Assembly (NCBI RefSeq): GCF_012927205.1
Contig: NZ_JABBGC010000001.1
Coordinates: forward strand, 1,054,001-1,118,000
DNA: 64,000 nucleotides
Source: Chitinophaga fulva
Lineage (GTDB): Bacteria > Bacteroidota > Bacteroidia > Chitinophagales > Chitinophagaceae
Direction: 5' to 3'
Shown piece by piece: positions 53,753-61,747 of the stretch. How positions within the stretch are numbered: the stretch's first letter is position 1; every line of letters begins with the position of its first letter. Position numbers and translations under genes: made by a program. Under the pieces are notes generated by a model, which made no database searches, was not told the origin of the DNA, and was given only the letters and a program-made list of their open reading frames with translations.

Positions 53753-54817
53753 ATGATAGACAAACTCGAAGCGATAAAAGGCCGTTTTGAACAGGTGGCG
53801 CTGGCACTGACCAACCCGGAGGTAGTGAGCGACAACAAAAAATTTGGCCAGCTTAGCAAGGAATACCGGCAGCTGGAAAAGATCGTGAAGGCATATGATG
53901 CCTACCGGAAGCTGTTGGACAATATTGCCTTCAACAAGGAAGTGCTGGACAGTGGCGACGAAGAGATGCGCGAACTGGCCAAAGCCGAAACAGAAGAGCT
54001 GCAGGAGCAGAAACTGGAGCAGGAAGAGCTGATCCGTAACCTGCTGATCCCTAAAGATCCTCAGGACGAGAAAAATGCCATCCTTGAAATACGTGCCGGT
54101 ACCGGTGGTGATGAGGCCAGCCTCTTTGCCGGTGACCTGATGCGCATGTACCTGCGTTTCTGCGAAACCAAAGGCTGGAGCACCAACCTGCTGAATGAGA
54201 CCCCTGGTTCTGCCGGTGGTTTTAAAGAGGTGGTGATAGAAGTGAACGGTGACGACGTATATGGTATCCTGAAGTTTGAATCCGGCGTGCATCGTGTACA
54301 GCGTGTGCCTGCCACAGAAGCTGCCGGCCGTGTACATACATCTGCTGCTACCGTAGCGGTGCTGCCCGAAGCCGAGGAAGTGGACGTGGACGTCCGCGAA
54401 GCCGATATTAAAATGGATACTTTCCGTTCTTCCGGCGCAGGTGGCCAGCACGTAAACAAAACCGAGTCTGCGGTAAGGCTTACCCACATCCCTACCGGCG
54501 TGGTAGTGGAATGCCAGGAAGGCCGTAGCCAGCACTCCAATCGCGAAATCGCCATGAAGATGCTGCGTACCCGTATCTATGAGGCAGCAGTCCGCAAACA
54601 TGAGGATGCCATCGCTTCCCAGCGTAAGAGCCTCGTGTCTACCGGCGACCGTTCCGCGAAAATCCGTACCTATAACTATCCGCAGGGCCGTGTTACAGAT
54701 CATCGTATAGGCATGACCGTTTACAACCTCGATGCTTTCATGAATGGTGAAATCAAGGATATGGTGGATGCCCTTCAGTTTGCTGAGAACGCTGAGAAAC
54801 TGAAACAAGGTAGCTAA
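53753..54817 (+). CDS. prfA: Peptide chain release factor 1
   Basis: This 354-residue protein terminates translation at UAA and UAG. It has the PAT codon-recognition tripeptide (RVPATEAAGRVHTSA) and the universal GGQ motif (SSGAGGQHVNKTESAV) that triggers peptidyl-tRNA hydrolysis. RF1-type regions flank these (AGTGGDEASLFAGDLMRMY, GQCR-like ECQEGRSQHSNREIAMKML). Length is normal. It is divergent from the amidohydrolase gene and is followed by a hairpin. Confidence 0.97.
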   Translation: MIDKLEAIKGRFEQVALALTNPEVVSDNKKFGQLSKEYRQLEKIVKAYDAYRKLLDNIAFNKEVLDSGDEEMRELAKAETEELQEQKLEQEELIRNLLIPKDPQDEKNAILEIRAGTGGDEASLFAGDLMRMYLRFCETKGWSTNLLNETPGSAGGFKEVVIEVNGDDVYGILKFESGVHRVQRVPATEAAGRVHTSAATVAVLPEAEEVDVDVREADIKMDTFRSSGAGGQHVNKTESAVRLTHIPTGVVVECQEGRSQHSNREIAMKMLRTRIYEAAVRKHEDAIASQRKSLVSTGDRSAKIRTYNYPQGRVTDHRIGMTVYNLDAFMNGEIKDMVDALQFAENAEKLKQGS

Positions 54818-54849
54818 ACACACAACAGCGATTAATAAAGACAACGATA

Positions 54850-54890
54850 CAGGGAGCGTACTGCCTTTTTGCAGGTGGTGGAGCTCCCTG
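54850..54890 (+). terminator. Terminator-like hairpin after prfA
   Basis: cagggagc (54850-54857) pairs with gctccctg (54883-54890), with an inner ctgc/gcag pair. No strong T run follows. Confidence 0.6.
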
Positions 54891-54951
54891 AATATTTCCG
54901 GGAGGTGTTATTCCTTTACGGGGTTTAAATCCGTGTTAATCCTCCCCCACC

Positions 54952-54984
54952 TTGTTTTTTCCTGCTGAAATAATCTTACATTTA
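54952..54984 (+). promoter_or_regulatory. Candidate promoter of the EF-hand protein gene
   Basis: TTG at 54952-54954, a 22-nt spacer and TACATTTA (54977-54984), one mismatch from TAnnTTTG. The ATG lies 43 nt beyond. Confidence 0.35.
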
Positions 54985-55027
54985 GTTTGTACCACGATAA
55001 TTTTTCTTCCACAAAAATCCATATCAG

Positions 55028-55618
55028 ATGTTAGAGCAATTAATGGAACTTGTTCGGGAACATGCACAGAGCACTGTTGTCAATAATCCCGCTGTGCCCA
55101 ATGAACAAAATGAAGCAGTTATTGGTGCTGCTACAGAATCTATTGCCAGCGGCCTGCAACAGGAACTGGCCAATGGTAATACCGAAGGCGTATTGTCCTT
55201 ACTGGGCGGCCAGTCAGCTACAGGCGCTACCCAGGACAATCCTGTGGTGGGTAATATCTCCAATAATTTTGTAGGCACCCTGCTCGAGAAATTTAATCTG
55301 GACAAAGGAGCTGCCACGCAACTGGCTGCTTCCCTGATCCCAACGGTACTGGGCTCGCTGGTGAACAAAACCAATGACCCGTCCAACAGTAATTTCAACC
55401 TCAACAACATCTTCAGTTCCCTGACAGGCGGCGCAGCCAACGGTATTGACCTGCAGGGCGTACTGGGCAAGCTGTCCGGCGGTTTGGACAAAAACGGCGA
55501 TGGTAAGGTAGATCTCAGCGATCTGACCAGCCTGTTTTCCAATGGCGCTCAGCAGCAACAGGGCGGTAATGATGCCAGCGGTGGCATCGGCGGAATGCTG
55601 AAGAACCTTTTGGGGTAA
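55028..55618 (+). CDS. DUF937/YidB-like protein with an EF-hand-type loop
   Basis: This 196-residue protein has no signal peptide. The N-terminal two thirds are helical, with an AAATQLAASLIPTVLGSLV repeat-like helix pair, reminiscent of DUF937/YidB proteins. Near residue 152 lies DKNGDGKVDLSDL, which fits an EF-hand or dockerin-type calcium-binding loop (D at 1, N at 3, D at 5, D at 9 and D at 12). The C-terminus is Gln/Gly-rich and ends in GGMLKNLLG. I cannot give a function. Upstream there is a candidate promoter. Confidence 0.72.
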   Translation: MLEQLMELVREHAQSTVVNNPAVPNEQNEAVIGAATESIASGLQQELANGNTEGVLSLLGGQSATGATQDNPVVGNISNNFVGTLLEKFNLDKGAATQLAASLIPTVLGSLVNKTNDPSNSNFNLNNIFSSLTGGAANGIDLQGVLGKLSGGLDKNGDGKVDLSDLTSLFSNGAQQQQGGNDASGGIGGMLKNLLG

Positions 55619-55832
55619 TTTTGTGTTTACTCTCCGGATGTATTCATAACGGCAAAAACACAAGCATATCGTATATAATTATTTGATTATAAATTGATTG
55701 CTTGTGTTTTTTTTAATGTTTGTTCAGATTTAGATGTCAATTAGTTGCAGATACTAAAATGAAACTGGCAAAGTATTTGTTTCCCACTTTTCGACTTACA
55801 TTTGTCATCCTGAAATATATATAATAACCTTC
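55619..55832. other. Intergenic region before the OmpA-like gene
   Basis: About 210 nt. It contains an imperfect hairpin-like repeat (caagcatatcg...gattgcttg, 55660-55705) after the EF-hand gene and the strong promoter at 55776-55804 described separately. Confidence 0.5.
55776..55804 (+). promoter_or_regulatory. Consensus promoter of the OmpA-like gene
   Basis: TTTG (55776-55779), a 17-nt spacer and TACATTTG (55797-55804) match the Bacteroidota consensus fully. The transcription start should be near 55811, leaving a leader of about 20-40 nt depending on the start codon. Confidence 0.72.
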
Positions 55833-56531
55833 ATGTTTAAAATTACTAAGATGAAAAGACTCAATGTTCTGGTAGCCCTGGTTTTATCAGTAACCATGTT
55901 GTTTAGCTGTAGCACCTGGCAGAGCATGGACAATACTAAAAAAGGCGCTGCGATTGGTGTTGGCGGCGGAGCTGCTGCTGGTGCCATTATCGGTAAAGCG
56001 GCCGGCAATACAGCCTTAGGCGCTATTATTGGTGCTGCTCTCGGTGGTGCTGGTGGTGCGCTGATCGGCAAAAAAATGGACAAGCAGGCACAGGAAATCA
56101 AAAATGAAGTGCCGAACGCTACGGTTGAACGTGTGGATGAAGGTATTAACGTGACATTTGATGCAGGCGTACTGTTTGGTTTTGATAAATCTGACCTGTC
56201 TGCTACTTCACAGGAAAGTGTGCAGCAACTGGCAAAAATCCTGAACAAATACCCTGACACCTATGTACGTGTGGAAGGTCATACCGATGACAGAGGTACA
56301 GATGCCTACAACATGGGCCTGTCTGAAAGAAGGACCAATACAGTTGTTAACTATCTGAAAGCACAGGGCGTTGCCGCCAACCGTATCCAGGGTTTCTGGT
56401 ATGGTAAGAGCCAGCCTAAAGTACCAAACGATACAGACGCTAACCGTGCTAAAAACCGTCGTGTTGAGTTCTCCATCTTCGCTAATGACAAGATGAAACA
56501 AGACGCTAAACGTGAAGCAGGTCAGCAATAA
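55833..56531 (+). CDS. OmpA-family lipoprotein with a glycine-zipper segment
   Basis: This 232-residue protein begins with a lipoprotein signal (lipobox TMLFSC). A glycine-rich 2TM zipper (KKGAAIGVGGGAAAGAIIGK, then ALGAIIGAALGGAGGALIGK) may insert into the membrane. The C-terminal OmpA domain (about residues 105-225) has VRVEGHTDDRGTDAYNMGLS and peptidoglycan-binding Asp/Arg residues (NRAKNRRVEF). It probably ties the outer membrane to peptidoglycan. An ATG at 55851 is an alternative start that leaves a normal signal peptide. A strong consensus promoter precedes it. Confidence 0.93.
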   Translation: MFKITKMKRLNVLVALVLSVTMLFSCSTWQSMDNTKKGAAIGVGGGAAAGAIIGKAAGNTALGAIIGAALGGAGGALIGKKMDKQAQEIKNEVPNATVERVDEGINVTFDAGVLFGFDKSDLSATSQESVQQLAKILNKYPDTYVRVEGHTDDRGTDAYNMGLSERRTNTVVNYLKAQGVAANRIQGFWYGKSQPKVPNDTDANRAKNRRVEFSIFANDKMKQDAKREAGQQ

Positions 56532-56572
56532 AAATATTCAATACACATATTTCTCATAAGCAGATATGCATT

Positions 56573-56599
56573 CCCCCCTGGTTCCAGGGGGGATTTTTT
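56573..56599 (+). terminator. Terminator of the OmpA-like gene
   Basis: cccccctgg (56573-56581), loop tt, ccagggggg (56584-56592), then a T run. Its T tail touches the stop of the VanZ gene on the other strand. Confidence 0.93.
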
Positions 56600-56987
56600 A
56601 TTTAGACTGCCTGAGAAACAGATAGCGGAAAAGTTTAAAGACAAATACACCGGCAATGGCGCCTAATGTATCCGCTGCTACATCGTACATATCAAAGCTG
56701 CGGCCGATGGCCCAGTATTTCTGGATCACCTCTATCATAAATCCATAAACAGCCGCCAGTACCACAAACAGGAATAAAGTACGGGAAGAAAGCTGTTTGC
56801 GCTGCCAGTATACGCCGAGGCTCAGGAAGAATACAATGCCGCCAAAGAGACCGAAGTGAACAAACTTGTCGAAATGTATTTTTTCAAAAAAAGAGTTGGA
56901 GGGGATATCCTTGCCGGGCAGGGTACAAACAATCAGGATCAATATGATCCAGGCAGTGGCAGGAATATAATATTTCCAGATTTTCAT
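56598..56987 (-). CDS. VanZ-family membrane protein
   Basis: This 129-residue protein has four predicted helices. The VanZ signature is FDKFVHFGLFGGIVFFLSLG (about residues 40-58) and EVIQKYWAIGRSFDMYDVAADTLGA-type text, seen as SFDMYDVAADTLGAIAGVFV. VanZ-like proteins in bacteria lacking vancomycin clusters have unclear roles, possibly in envelope homeostasis. The gene follows gcvH on the same strand, but a terminator separates them. Confidence 0.88.
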   Translation of the reverse strand: MKIWKYYIPATAWIILILIVCTLPGKDIPSNSFFEKIHFDKFVHFGLFGGIVFFLSLGVYWQRKQLSSRTLFLFVVLAAVYGFMIEVIQKYWAIGRSFDMYDVAADTLGAIAGVFVFKLFRYLFLRQSK

Positions 56988-57018
56988 GATCCAGTAAATC
57001 GATTAAGTTGTCCGAAAA

Positions 57019-57060
57019 AAAAGACAACAGGTCTGCGAAACGCGGATCCTGTTGTCTTTT
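57019..57060 (-). terminator. Terminator of gcvH
   Basis: Arms 57019-57031 and 57048-57060 (13 bp) with an inner imperfect tctgcg/cgcgga stem; on the minus strand a T run follows. It lies between gcvH and the VanZ gene. Confidence 0.9.
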
Positions 57061-57085
57061 CTATATAAAATATCAGTTGGCGTAA

Positions 57086-57466
57086 TTATTCAGCTACCAA
57101 AGCCTTGTATTGATCAGCGGTCAACAGCTCATTAACATCAGCAGGGTTGGAAACGGTCAGTTTAACCATCCAGCCGTCGCCATATGGGTCGGTGTTTACC
57201 AGTTCCGGCTCGTCGTTCAGGGTTTCGTTTACTTCTTTGAGTGTACCGGCAACAGGCAGGAACAGGTCAGAAACAGTTTTTACTGCTTCTACGGTACCAA
57301 ATACTTCTTCAGCACCTAAAGTCTTACCTACTGTAGGAATATCAACAAACACGATATCGCCTAATTCGCGTTGAGCAAACTCGGTAATGCCGATTGTAGC
57401 AACGTTACCTTCTAATAAAATCCATTCGTGATCCTTGGTGTAACGCAGGTTTGACGGAAAATTCAT
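57086..57466 (-). CDS. gcvH: Glycine cleavage system H protein
   Basis: This 126-residue carrier protein shuttles the aminomethyl group of glycine on its lipoyl arm between the P, T and L proteins. The lipoylation Lys is in FGTVEAVKTVSDLFLPVAG (about residue 63). The N-terminus RYTKDHEWILLEGNVATIGI and the C-terminus GDGWMVKLTVSNPADVNELL are typical. No gcvP or gcvT is nearby. It has its own terminator. Confidence 0.97.
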   Translation of the reverse strand: MNFPSNLRYTKDHEWILLEGNVATIGITEFAQRELGDIVFVDIPTVGKTLGAEEVFGTVEAVKTVSDLFLPVAGTLKEVNETLNDEPELVNTDPYGDGWMVKLTVSNPADVNELLTADQYKALVAE

Positions 57467-57550
57467 AATTAGTTTGGTTTTGAGCCGTAAAAATACTGAA
57501 TCCTTTAGTATTTACGTTTTTTTTGAGTTTGATATTTTGATGAACCTTTT

Positions 57551-58213
57551 TTAAAAGAGCAACCACTTTTTAATGACCCTTATTTTCATGGGAACATTCT
57601 CCAGTGGCCTGTTGAGACTGTCGGTCTTCACGGCAGCGATTTTATCGATCACCTCCATGCCTTTGATAACCTGGCCAAATACTGTATAGTTTTGGTCAAG
57701 ATGTGGTGAACCTCCTTCTGTTTTGTATATCTCTCTTTGATCTACCGGGATTTTGCGGCCGCCCAGCCTTGTTTTCTCCAGGTGGTCCAGTTGTTCATCG
57801 GTGAAGGTTTTGCCCTGTACGATATAGAACTGGCATCCGGAAGAGGACTTGGTGGGATTGTCGTCACGGGCCGCAGCCAGCGCCCCTTTGCGATGGAACA
57901 GGTCCAGCTGGAATTCGGGCGGGATGGTATATCCTACATCGCCTTCACCGAGGGGTGCACCAGGTTTGGCACGTTTGGAATCCGGGTCGCCACCCTGGAT
58001 CATAAACTGTTTGATAACACGATGGAACAGGGTGCTATCATAGAAATGTTGCCTGCTCAGCTTCAGGAAATTGTCCCGGTGTTTGGGCGTTTGGTCCCAG
58101 AGGCGTATCACCATGGTGCCATAGGGCGTGATGACCTTTATTTTCCTGTTTTTGGCCATGGCCATGGCGGTGATGGCCATCAATAAGGTACAAAGGAGTA
58201 CAGTTTTTTTCAT
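57551..58213 (-). CDS. Exported cyclophilin-type peptidyl-prolyl isomerase
   Basis: This 220-residue protein has a signal peptide (to AMAMAK, about residue 20) and a cyclophilin domain. Visible motifs are LFHRVIKQFMIQGGDPDSKR with catalytic Arg/Phe, the KSSSGCQFYIV core and TVFGQVIKGMEVIDKIAAVK. An insert, near DEQLDHLEKTRLGGRKIPVD, is typical of Bacteroidota members. It helps fold proteins in the periplasm. A conserved small gene lies 9 nt upstream on the same strand. Confidence 0.93.
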   Translation of the reverse strand: MKKTVLLCTLLMAITAMAMAKNRKIKVITPYGTMVIRLWDQTPKHRDNFLKLSRQHFYDSTLFHRVIKQFMIQGGDPDSKRAKPGAPLGEGDVGYTIPPEFQLDLFHRKGALAAARDDNPTKSSSGCQFYIVQGKTFTDEQLDHLEKTRLGGRKIPVDQREIYKTEGGSPHLDQNYTVFGQVIKGMEVIDKIAAVKTDSLNRPLENVPMKIRVIKKWLLF

Positions 58214-58222
58214 ACCGGTGGA

Positions 58223-58561
58223 TTATGCTTCCTCTTCGTCGGAGAAATACTCAATGATATGTTCTTTCAGAAATGCTTCCTGTTCATCCAGGTTGAATTT
58301 AGGGACGGGCTGCAATTCTTTGAAATGGGGCCATCCATCTTTGTCGTAGCCATCCATTTCGTAGTACCCGCTTTTGCTAAGCAGGGTACAGACAGCCACG
58401 TGCATCAGGTCCTGCTTCTGTTCTTTCGTGTATTTCTTCTTCAGGTGATTGATTTCGTTAACGCCGATGAGGAACAGGATAGCCTCCATATTGGGCTTTT
58501 TCCCGAACCTGGCCGTCAGCATATCTTCTACGGGTTTCCACCGCTTCTCAAGATCTTCCAT
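58223..58561 (-). CDS. Conserved small protein of unknown function
   Basis: This 112-residue cytoplasmic protein has no signal peptide. The sequence is highly charged and helical, with NMEAILFLIGVNEINHLKKK, KQDLMHVAVCTLLSKSGYYE and a tail rich in Glu. I recognise it as the kind of small hypothetical protein conserved in Bacteroidota but have no function for it. The gene is cotranscribed with the cyclophilin downstream (9-nt gap). Confidence 0.75.
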   Translation of the reverse strand: MEDLEKRWKPVEDMLTARFGKKPNMEAILFLIGVNEINHLKKKYTKEQKQDLMHVAVCTLLSKSGYYEMDGYDKDGWPHFKELQPVPKFNLDEQEAFLKEHIIEYFSDEEEA

Positions 58562-58613
58562 GATATTGCTTTTTTTGGGTCAGTGTTTGCTGTTAAGTGG
58601 CTCATAGCCATGG

Positions 58614-58621
58614 CAAATGTA
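58614..58621 (-). promoter_or_regulatory. -7 element of the small-protein/cyclophilin unit
   Basis: TACATTTG on the minus strand, an exact match, ends 52 nt before the ATG. No clear TTG is seen at -33. Confidence 0.4.
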
Positions 58622-58808
58622 CGTTATACGGAAAAATATTATATAAATATGCGGGAGCTTTCTTAATTTGGGCATCCCCGTTAGGCTGATTTGCTTGGGA
58701 ATGGGCCACAGTAGCAAGTTTAACAGCACTTTAACGGCCATTTCACATATTGATAAGTTTTATTTGACAAGAGAATGTTTATTTTAGCACACTTGAAAAA
58801 CTAACAGC

Positions 58809-59810
58809 ATGGAAAATACATCGTCCGATATCCGGCAACTGAATGAAAAAATTCACCAGGCCAGCGCTTTCGTGGACCTCCTGAACATGGAGCTGGGCAA
58901 GGTAATTGTGGGGCAGCGTTATATGGTGGAAAGATTGCTCATCGGCTTGCTGGCACAGGGGCACGTATTACTTGAAGGTGTGCCCGGTCTGGCAAAAACC
59001 TTGTCTATCAAATCACTGTCATCAGCTATTAATGCTAAGTTCAGCCGTATCCAGTTTACGCCCGACCTGTTACCGGCCGACGTAGTGGGTACCATGATCT
59101 ACAATCAACAGAAGAATGAGTTTGTAGTACGCAAAGGGCCTATTTTCGCCAACTTTATCCTGGCGGACGAGATCAACCGTGCCCCCGCAAAAGTACAGAG
59201 CGCCCTGCTGGAAGCCATGCAGGAAAGACAGATCACCATCGGTGATACTACTTTCAAACTGGATGATCCTTTCCTGGTACTGGCTACCCAGAACCCGATA
59301 GAACAGGAAGGTACTTATACCCTGCCGGAAGCACAGGTAGACCGTTTCATGCTGAAAGTGGTGATCGGTTATCCTACCAAGGAAGAAGAAAGACACATCA
59401 TCCGTCAGAACCTGAACCCGGAGGCCTCCACTCCTATCCGCGCGGTGATACAGCCGGGTGATATTATGGAAGCCCGTAAGCTGGTACGGGAAGTGTACAT
59501 GGACGAGAAGATCGAAAAATATATTATCGATATCGTATTCGCTACCCGTAACCCGGAAGAATACAAACTGCAGAAGCTGAAGCCACTTATCTCTTATGGT
59601 GGTTCTCCAAGGGCCAGTATCAATCTGGCGCTGGCGGCCAAAGCTTATGCCTTTATGAAACGCAGAGGATATGTGATCCCGGAAGACGTACGCAGCATCT
59701 GCTTCGACGTAATGCGCCACCGTGTGGGGCTCACCTATGAGGCAGAAGCCGAAAATGTGACCAGCGAAAACATCCTCAGCGAAATCCTCAATGCCGTAGA
59801 AGTGCCATAA
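58809..59810 (+). CDS. MoxR-family AAA+ ATPase
   Basis: This 333-residue AAA+ protein has Walker A GVPGLAKTLSIK (about residues 59-70), Walker B FILADEINRAPAKVQSALLE, and ATQNPIEQEGTYTLPEAQVD with sensor and arginine-finger residues. A C-terminal lid domain follows (YGGSPRASINLALAAKAYAF). MoxR ATPases act as chaperones for the VWA proteins encoded next to them. The gene begins an operon: DUF58 starts 9 nt later, then a BatD-like protein and a VWA protein. Confidence 0.95.
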   Translation: MENTSSDIRQLNEKIHQASAFVDLLNMELGKVIVGQRYMVERLLIGLLAQGHVLLEGVPGLAKTLSIKSLSSAINAKFSRIQFTPDLLPADVVGTMIYNQQKNEFVVRKGPIFANFILADEINRAPAKVQSALLEAMQERQITIGDTTFKLDDPFLVLATQNPIEQEGTYTLPEAQVDRFMLKVVIGYPTKEEERHIIRQNLNPEASTPIRAVIQPGDIMEARKLVREVYMDEKIEKYIIDIVFATRNPEEYKLQKLKPLISYGGSPRASINLALAAKAYAFMKRRGYVIPEDVRSICFDVMRHRVGLTYEAEAENVTSENILSEILNAVEVP

Positions 59811-59819
59811 TCGTTTATC

Positions 59820-60689
59820 ATGTTGGACACTGCCGAAATACTCAAAAAGGTAAGACAGATTGAAATCAAGACCAAAGGGCTTACCAACCACATCTTTGCC
59901 GGCGAATACCATAGCGCCTTCAAAGGCCGTGGCATGTCGTTCAGTGAGGTGAGGGATTATCACTTCGGGGACGACGTACGGTCTATCGACTGGAACGTGA
60001 CCGCACGTTTCAATCACCCGTTTGTGAAGGTTTTTGAAGAAGAAAGAGAGCTGACGGTAATGCTGTTGGTAGATATGAGCGAAAGCTCCTCCTTCGGCAC
60101 GCAGAAGCGCGACAAGCGGGACCTGATCACCGAACTGTGCGCCGTACTGGCATTTTCGGCTATCAAAAACAATGATAAGGTAGGCGTGATCTTCTTCAGT
60201 GACGGGATGGAAAAATATATCCCTCCTAAAAAAGGTAAATCACATATCCTGTTCATTATTCGTGAGCTGCTATCGTTCACGCCTAAACGAAAAGGTACCA
60301 ATATTAAGGAAACGCTCCGCTTCTTTAACAATGCCGCCAAAAAGCGCAGCATTGTGTTTATGCTGAGCGACTTCCTGTCCGGCGAATACCAGGATGCCCT
60401 CAACATTGCGGCCAAAAGGCACGATATGGTGGGTATTCAGGTGTATGACCAGCGCGACCGGGAGCTGCCTCCCGTTGGACTTATTCAGGTGGCCGATGCT
60501 GAAACCGGCGCCACACAGTGGCTGGATACCACCGACCGCCGGGTAAGGCAATACTACGAGCATCAGTTTGCACAACATGCGCAATACTGCAAAAATGCCT
60601 TTATGAAAAGCGGCGCAGAGCTGATGACTATCCGCACCGATGAGGACTACGTAAAAGCTTTGCAGACATTTTTCCTAAACAGGGCATAA
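59820..60689 (+). CDS. DUF58-domain protein
   Basis: This 289-residue protein has a DUF58 core, GRGMSFSEVRDYHFGDDVRS then IDWNVTARFNHPFVKVFEEE (about residues 38-79), and a VWA-like fold after it (VMLLVDMSESSSFGTQKRDK as a MIDAS-type motif). Such proteins work with MoxR in envelope-stress or Bat systems and lack an obvious catalytic site. It lies 9 nt after the MoxR gene. Confidence 0.92.
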   Translation: MLDTAEILKKVRQIEIKTKGLTNHIFAGEYHSAFKGRGMSFSEVRDYHFGDDVRSIDWNVTARFNHPFVKVFEEERELTVMLLVDMSESSSFGTQKRDKRDLITELCAVLAFSAIKNNDKVGVIFFSDGMEKYIPPKKGKSHILFIIRELLSFTPKRKGTNIKETLRFFNNAAKKRSIVFMLSDFLSGEYQDALNIAAKRHDMVGIQVYDQRDRELPPVGLIQVADAETGATQWLDTTDRRVRQYYEHQFAQHAQYCKNAFMKSGAELMTIRTDEDYVKALQTFFLNRA

Positions 60690-60714
60690 GTTAATAAGGA
60701 GAGCAAATTCAGAC

Positions 60715-61722
60715 ATGTATAAACAGCAAGTGATAAGACGTATACTTTTATCTTTCTTTATTGGGTTGTTGTTCCCACTCGGCCTGCTGGCACAGAATAC
60801 CCTCGAAGTGACTGCCAAAGCAGACAGCAGCAGCATCCGGATTGGTGAACAGGTGAAACTGCACCTGAAGGCCACCGTGCCGGCAGCTGTTTTCAACAAG
60901 CCCGAATTCAGGCTGCTGTTTCCTATTGTGCCGGACTCCATGGACCATTTTGAAGTGGTAACCCGCTCCAATCAGGACACGTTGACACAGCAGGGCATGA
61001 AGGTGTTACAGCAAACGCTCACCATCACCAGTTTTGACTCCGGTCACTGGGAATTTCCTCCCCTGAAATTTGAAGTATACGGCGCTACCGGCGCCAACAG
61101 CGTAGACACCTTGTTCAGCCAGCCGCTGGCCTTTGATGTCAATACTGTTTCCGTAGATACCACCAAAGCATTTAAACCGATCAAGACGGTACAGGCAGTG
61201 CCCTGGAACATCTGGGATTACTGGCCGTATATGGCCGGTGGCGGTGCTGTAGTGCTTATTGCACTGGGGCTGTGGCTGTATTTCCGCAAACGCCCGGAAA
61301 AGAAGCCGGTAGAGAAACTGCCGCTGGTAACGCCTTACGACCTGGCCAGACAACAGCTGAAGTCACTGAAAGCGGAACAGTTGTGGCAGCAAGGCGATAT
61401 CAAACAGTATTATACCCGTTTGACAGATATTTTGCGTACCTATTTTGAGCACCAGTTTGGCATTGCAGCGTTGGAACAGACATCAGAAGAGTTGTTGAAG
61501 AATATCAAGCCGGTGACCAAATTGAACCAGCAACGGGATAAATTACGCTCCCTGCTGGCCATTGCAGACCTTGCCAAATTTGCCAAATTGCAGCCTACTG
61601 CCGATGAGCATGAAGACTGTATGCACAAAGCGGAAGAGATCCTGGAATGGACAAGGCCCAAAGAAGAACCGGTAGCGCAAGCGCCCGGTGCTCCGGAAGA
61701 GAAGCCGCAAACAGGCGCGTAA
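60715..61722 (+). CDS. BatD-like exported membrane protein
   Basis: This 335-residue protein has a signal peptide (to PLGLLAQ), an N-terminal beta-sandwich region (about residues 28-150, with a SSIRIGEQVKLHLKATVPAA strand set as in BatD), one transmembrane helix (about 170-190, AGGGAVVLIALGLWLYFRKR) and a helical cytoplasmic tail with TDILRTYFEHQFGIAALEQT. The layout fits BatD/DUF4381-type partners of VWA proteins. It lies between the DUF58 gene and the VWA gene in one operon. Confidence 0.75.
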   Translation: MYKQQVIRRILLSFFIGLLFPLGLLAQNTLEVTAKADSSSIRIGEQVKLHLKATVPAAVFNKPEFRLLFPIVPDSMDHFEVVTRSNQDTLTQQGMKVLQQTLTITSFDSGHWEFPPLKFEVYGATGANSVDTLFSQPLAFDVNTVSVDTTKAFKPIKTVQAVPWNIWDYWPYMAGGGAVVLIALGLWLYFRKRPEKKPVEKLPLVTPYDLARQQLKSLKAEQLWQQGDIKQYYTRLTDILRTYFEHQFGIAALEQTSEELLKNIKPVTKLNQQRDKLRSLLAIADLAKFAKLQPTADEHEDCMHKAEEILEWTRPKEEPVAQAPGAPEEKPQTGA

Positions 61723-61747
61723 TTAGTCATTTAACTGAATTTAAGTA

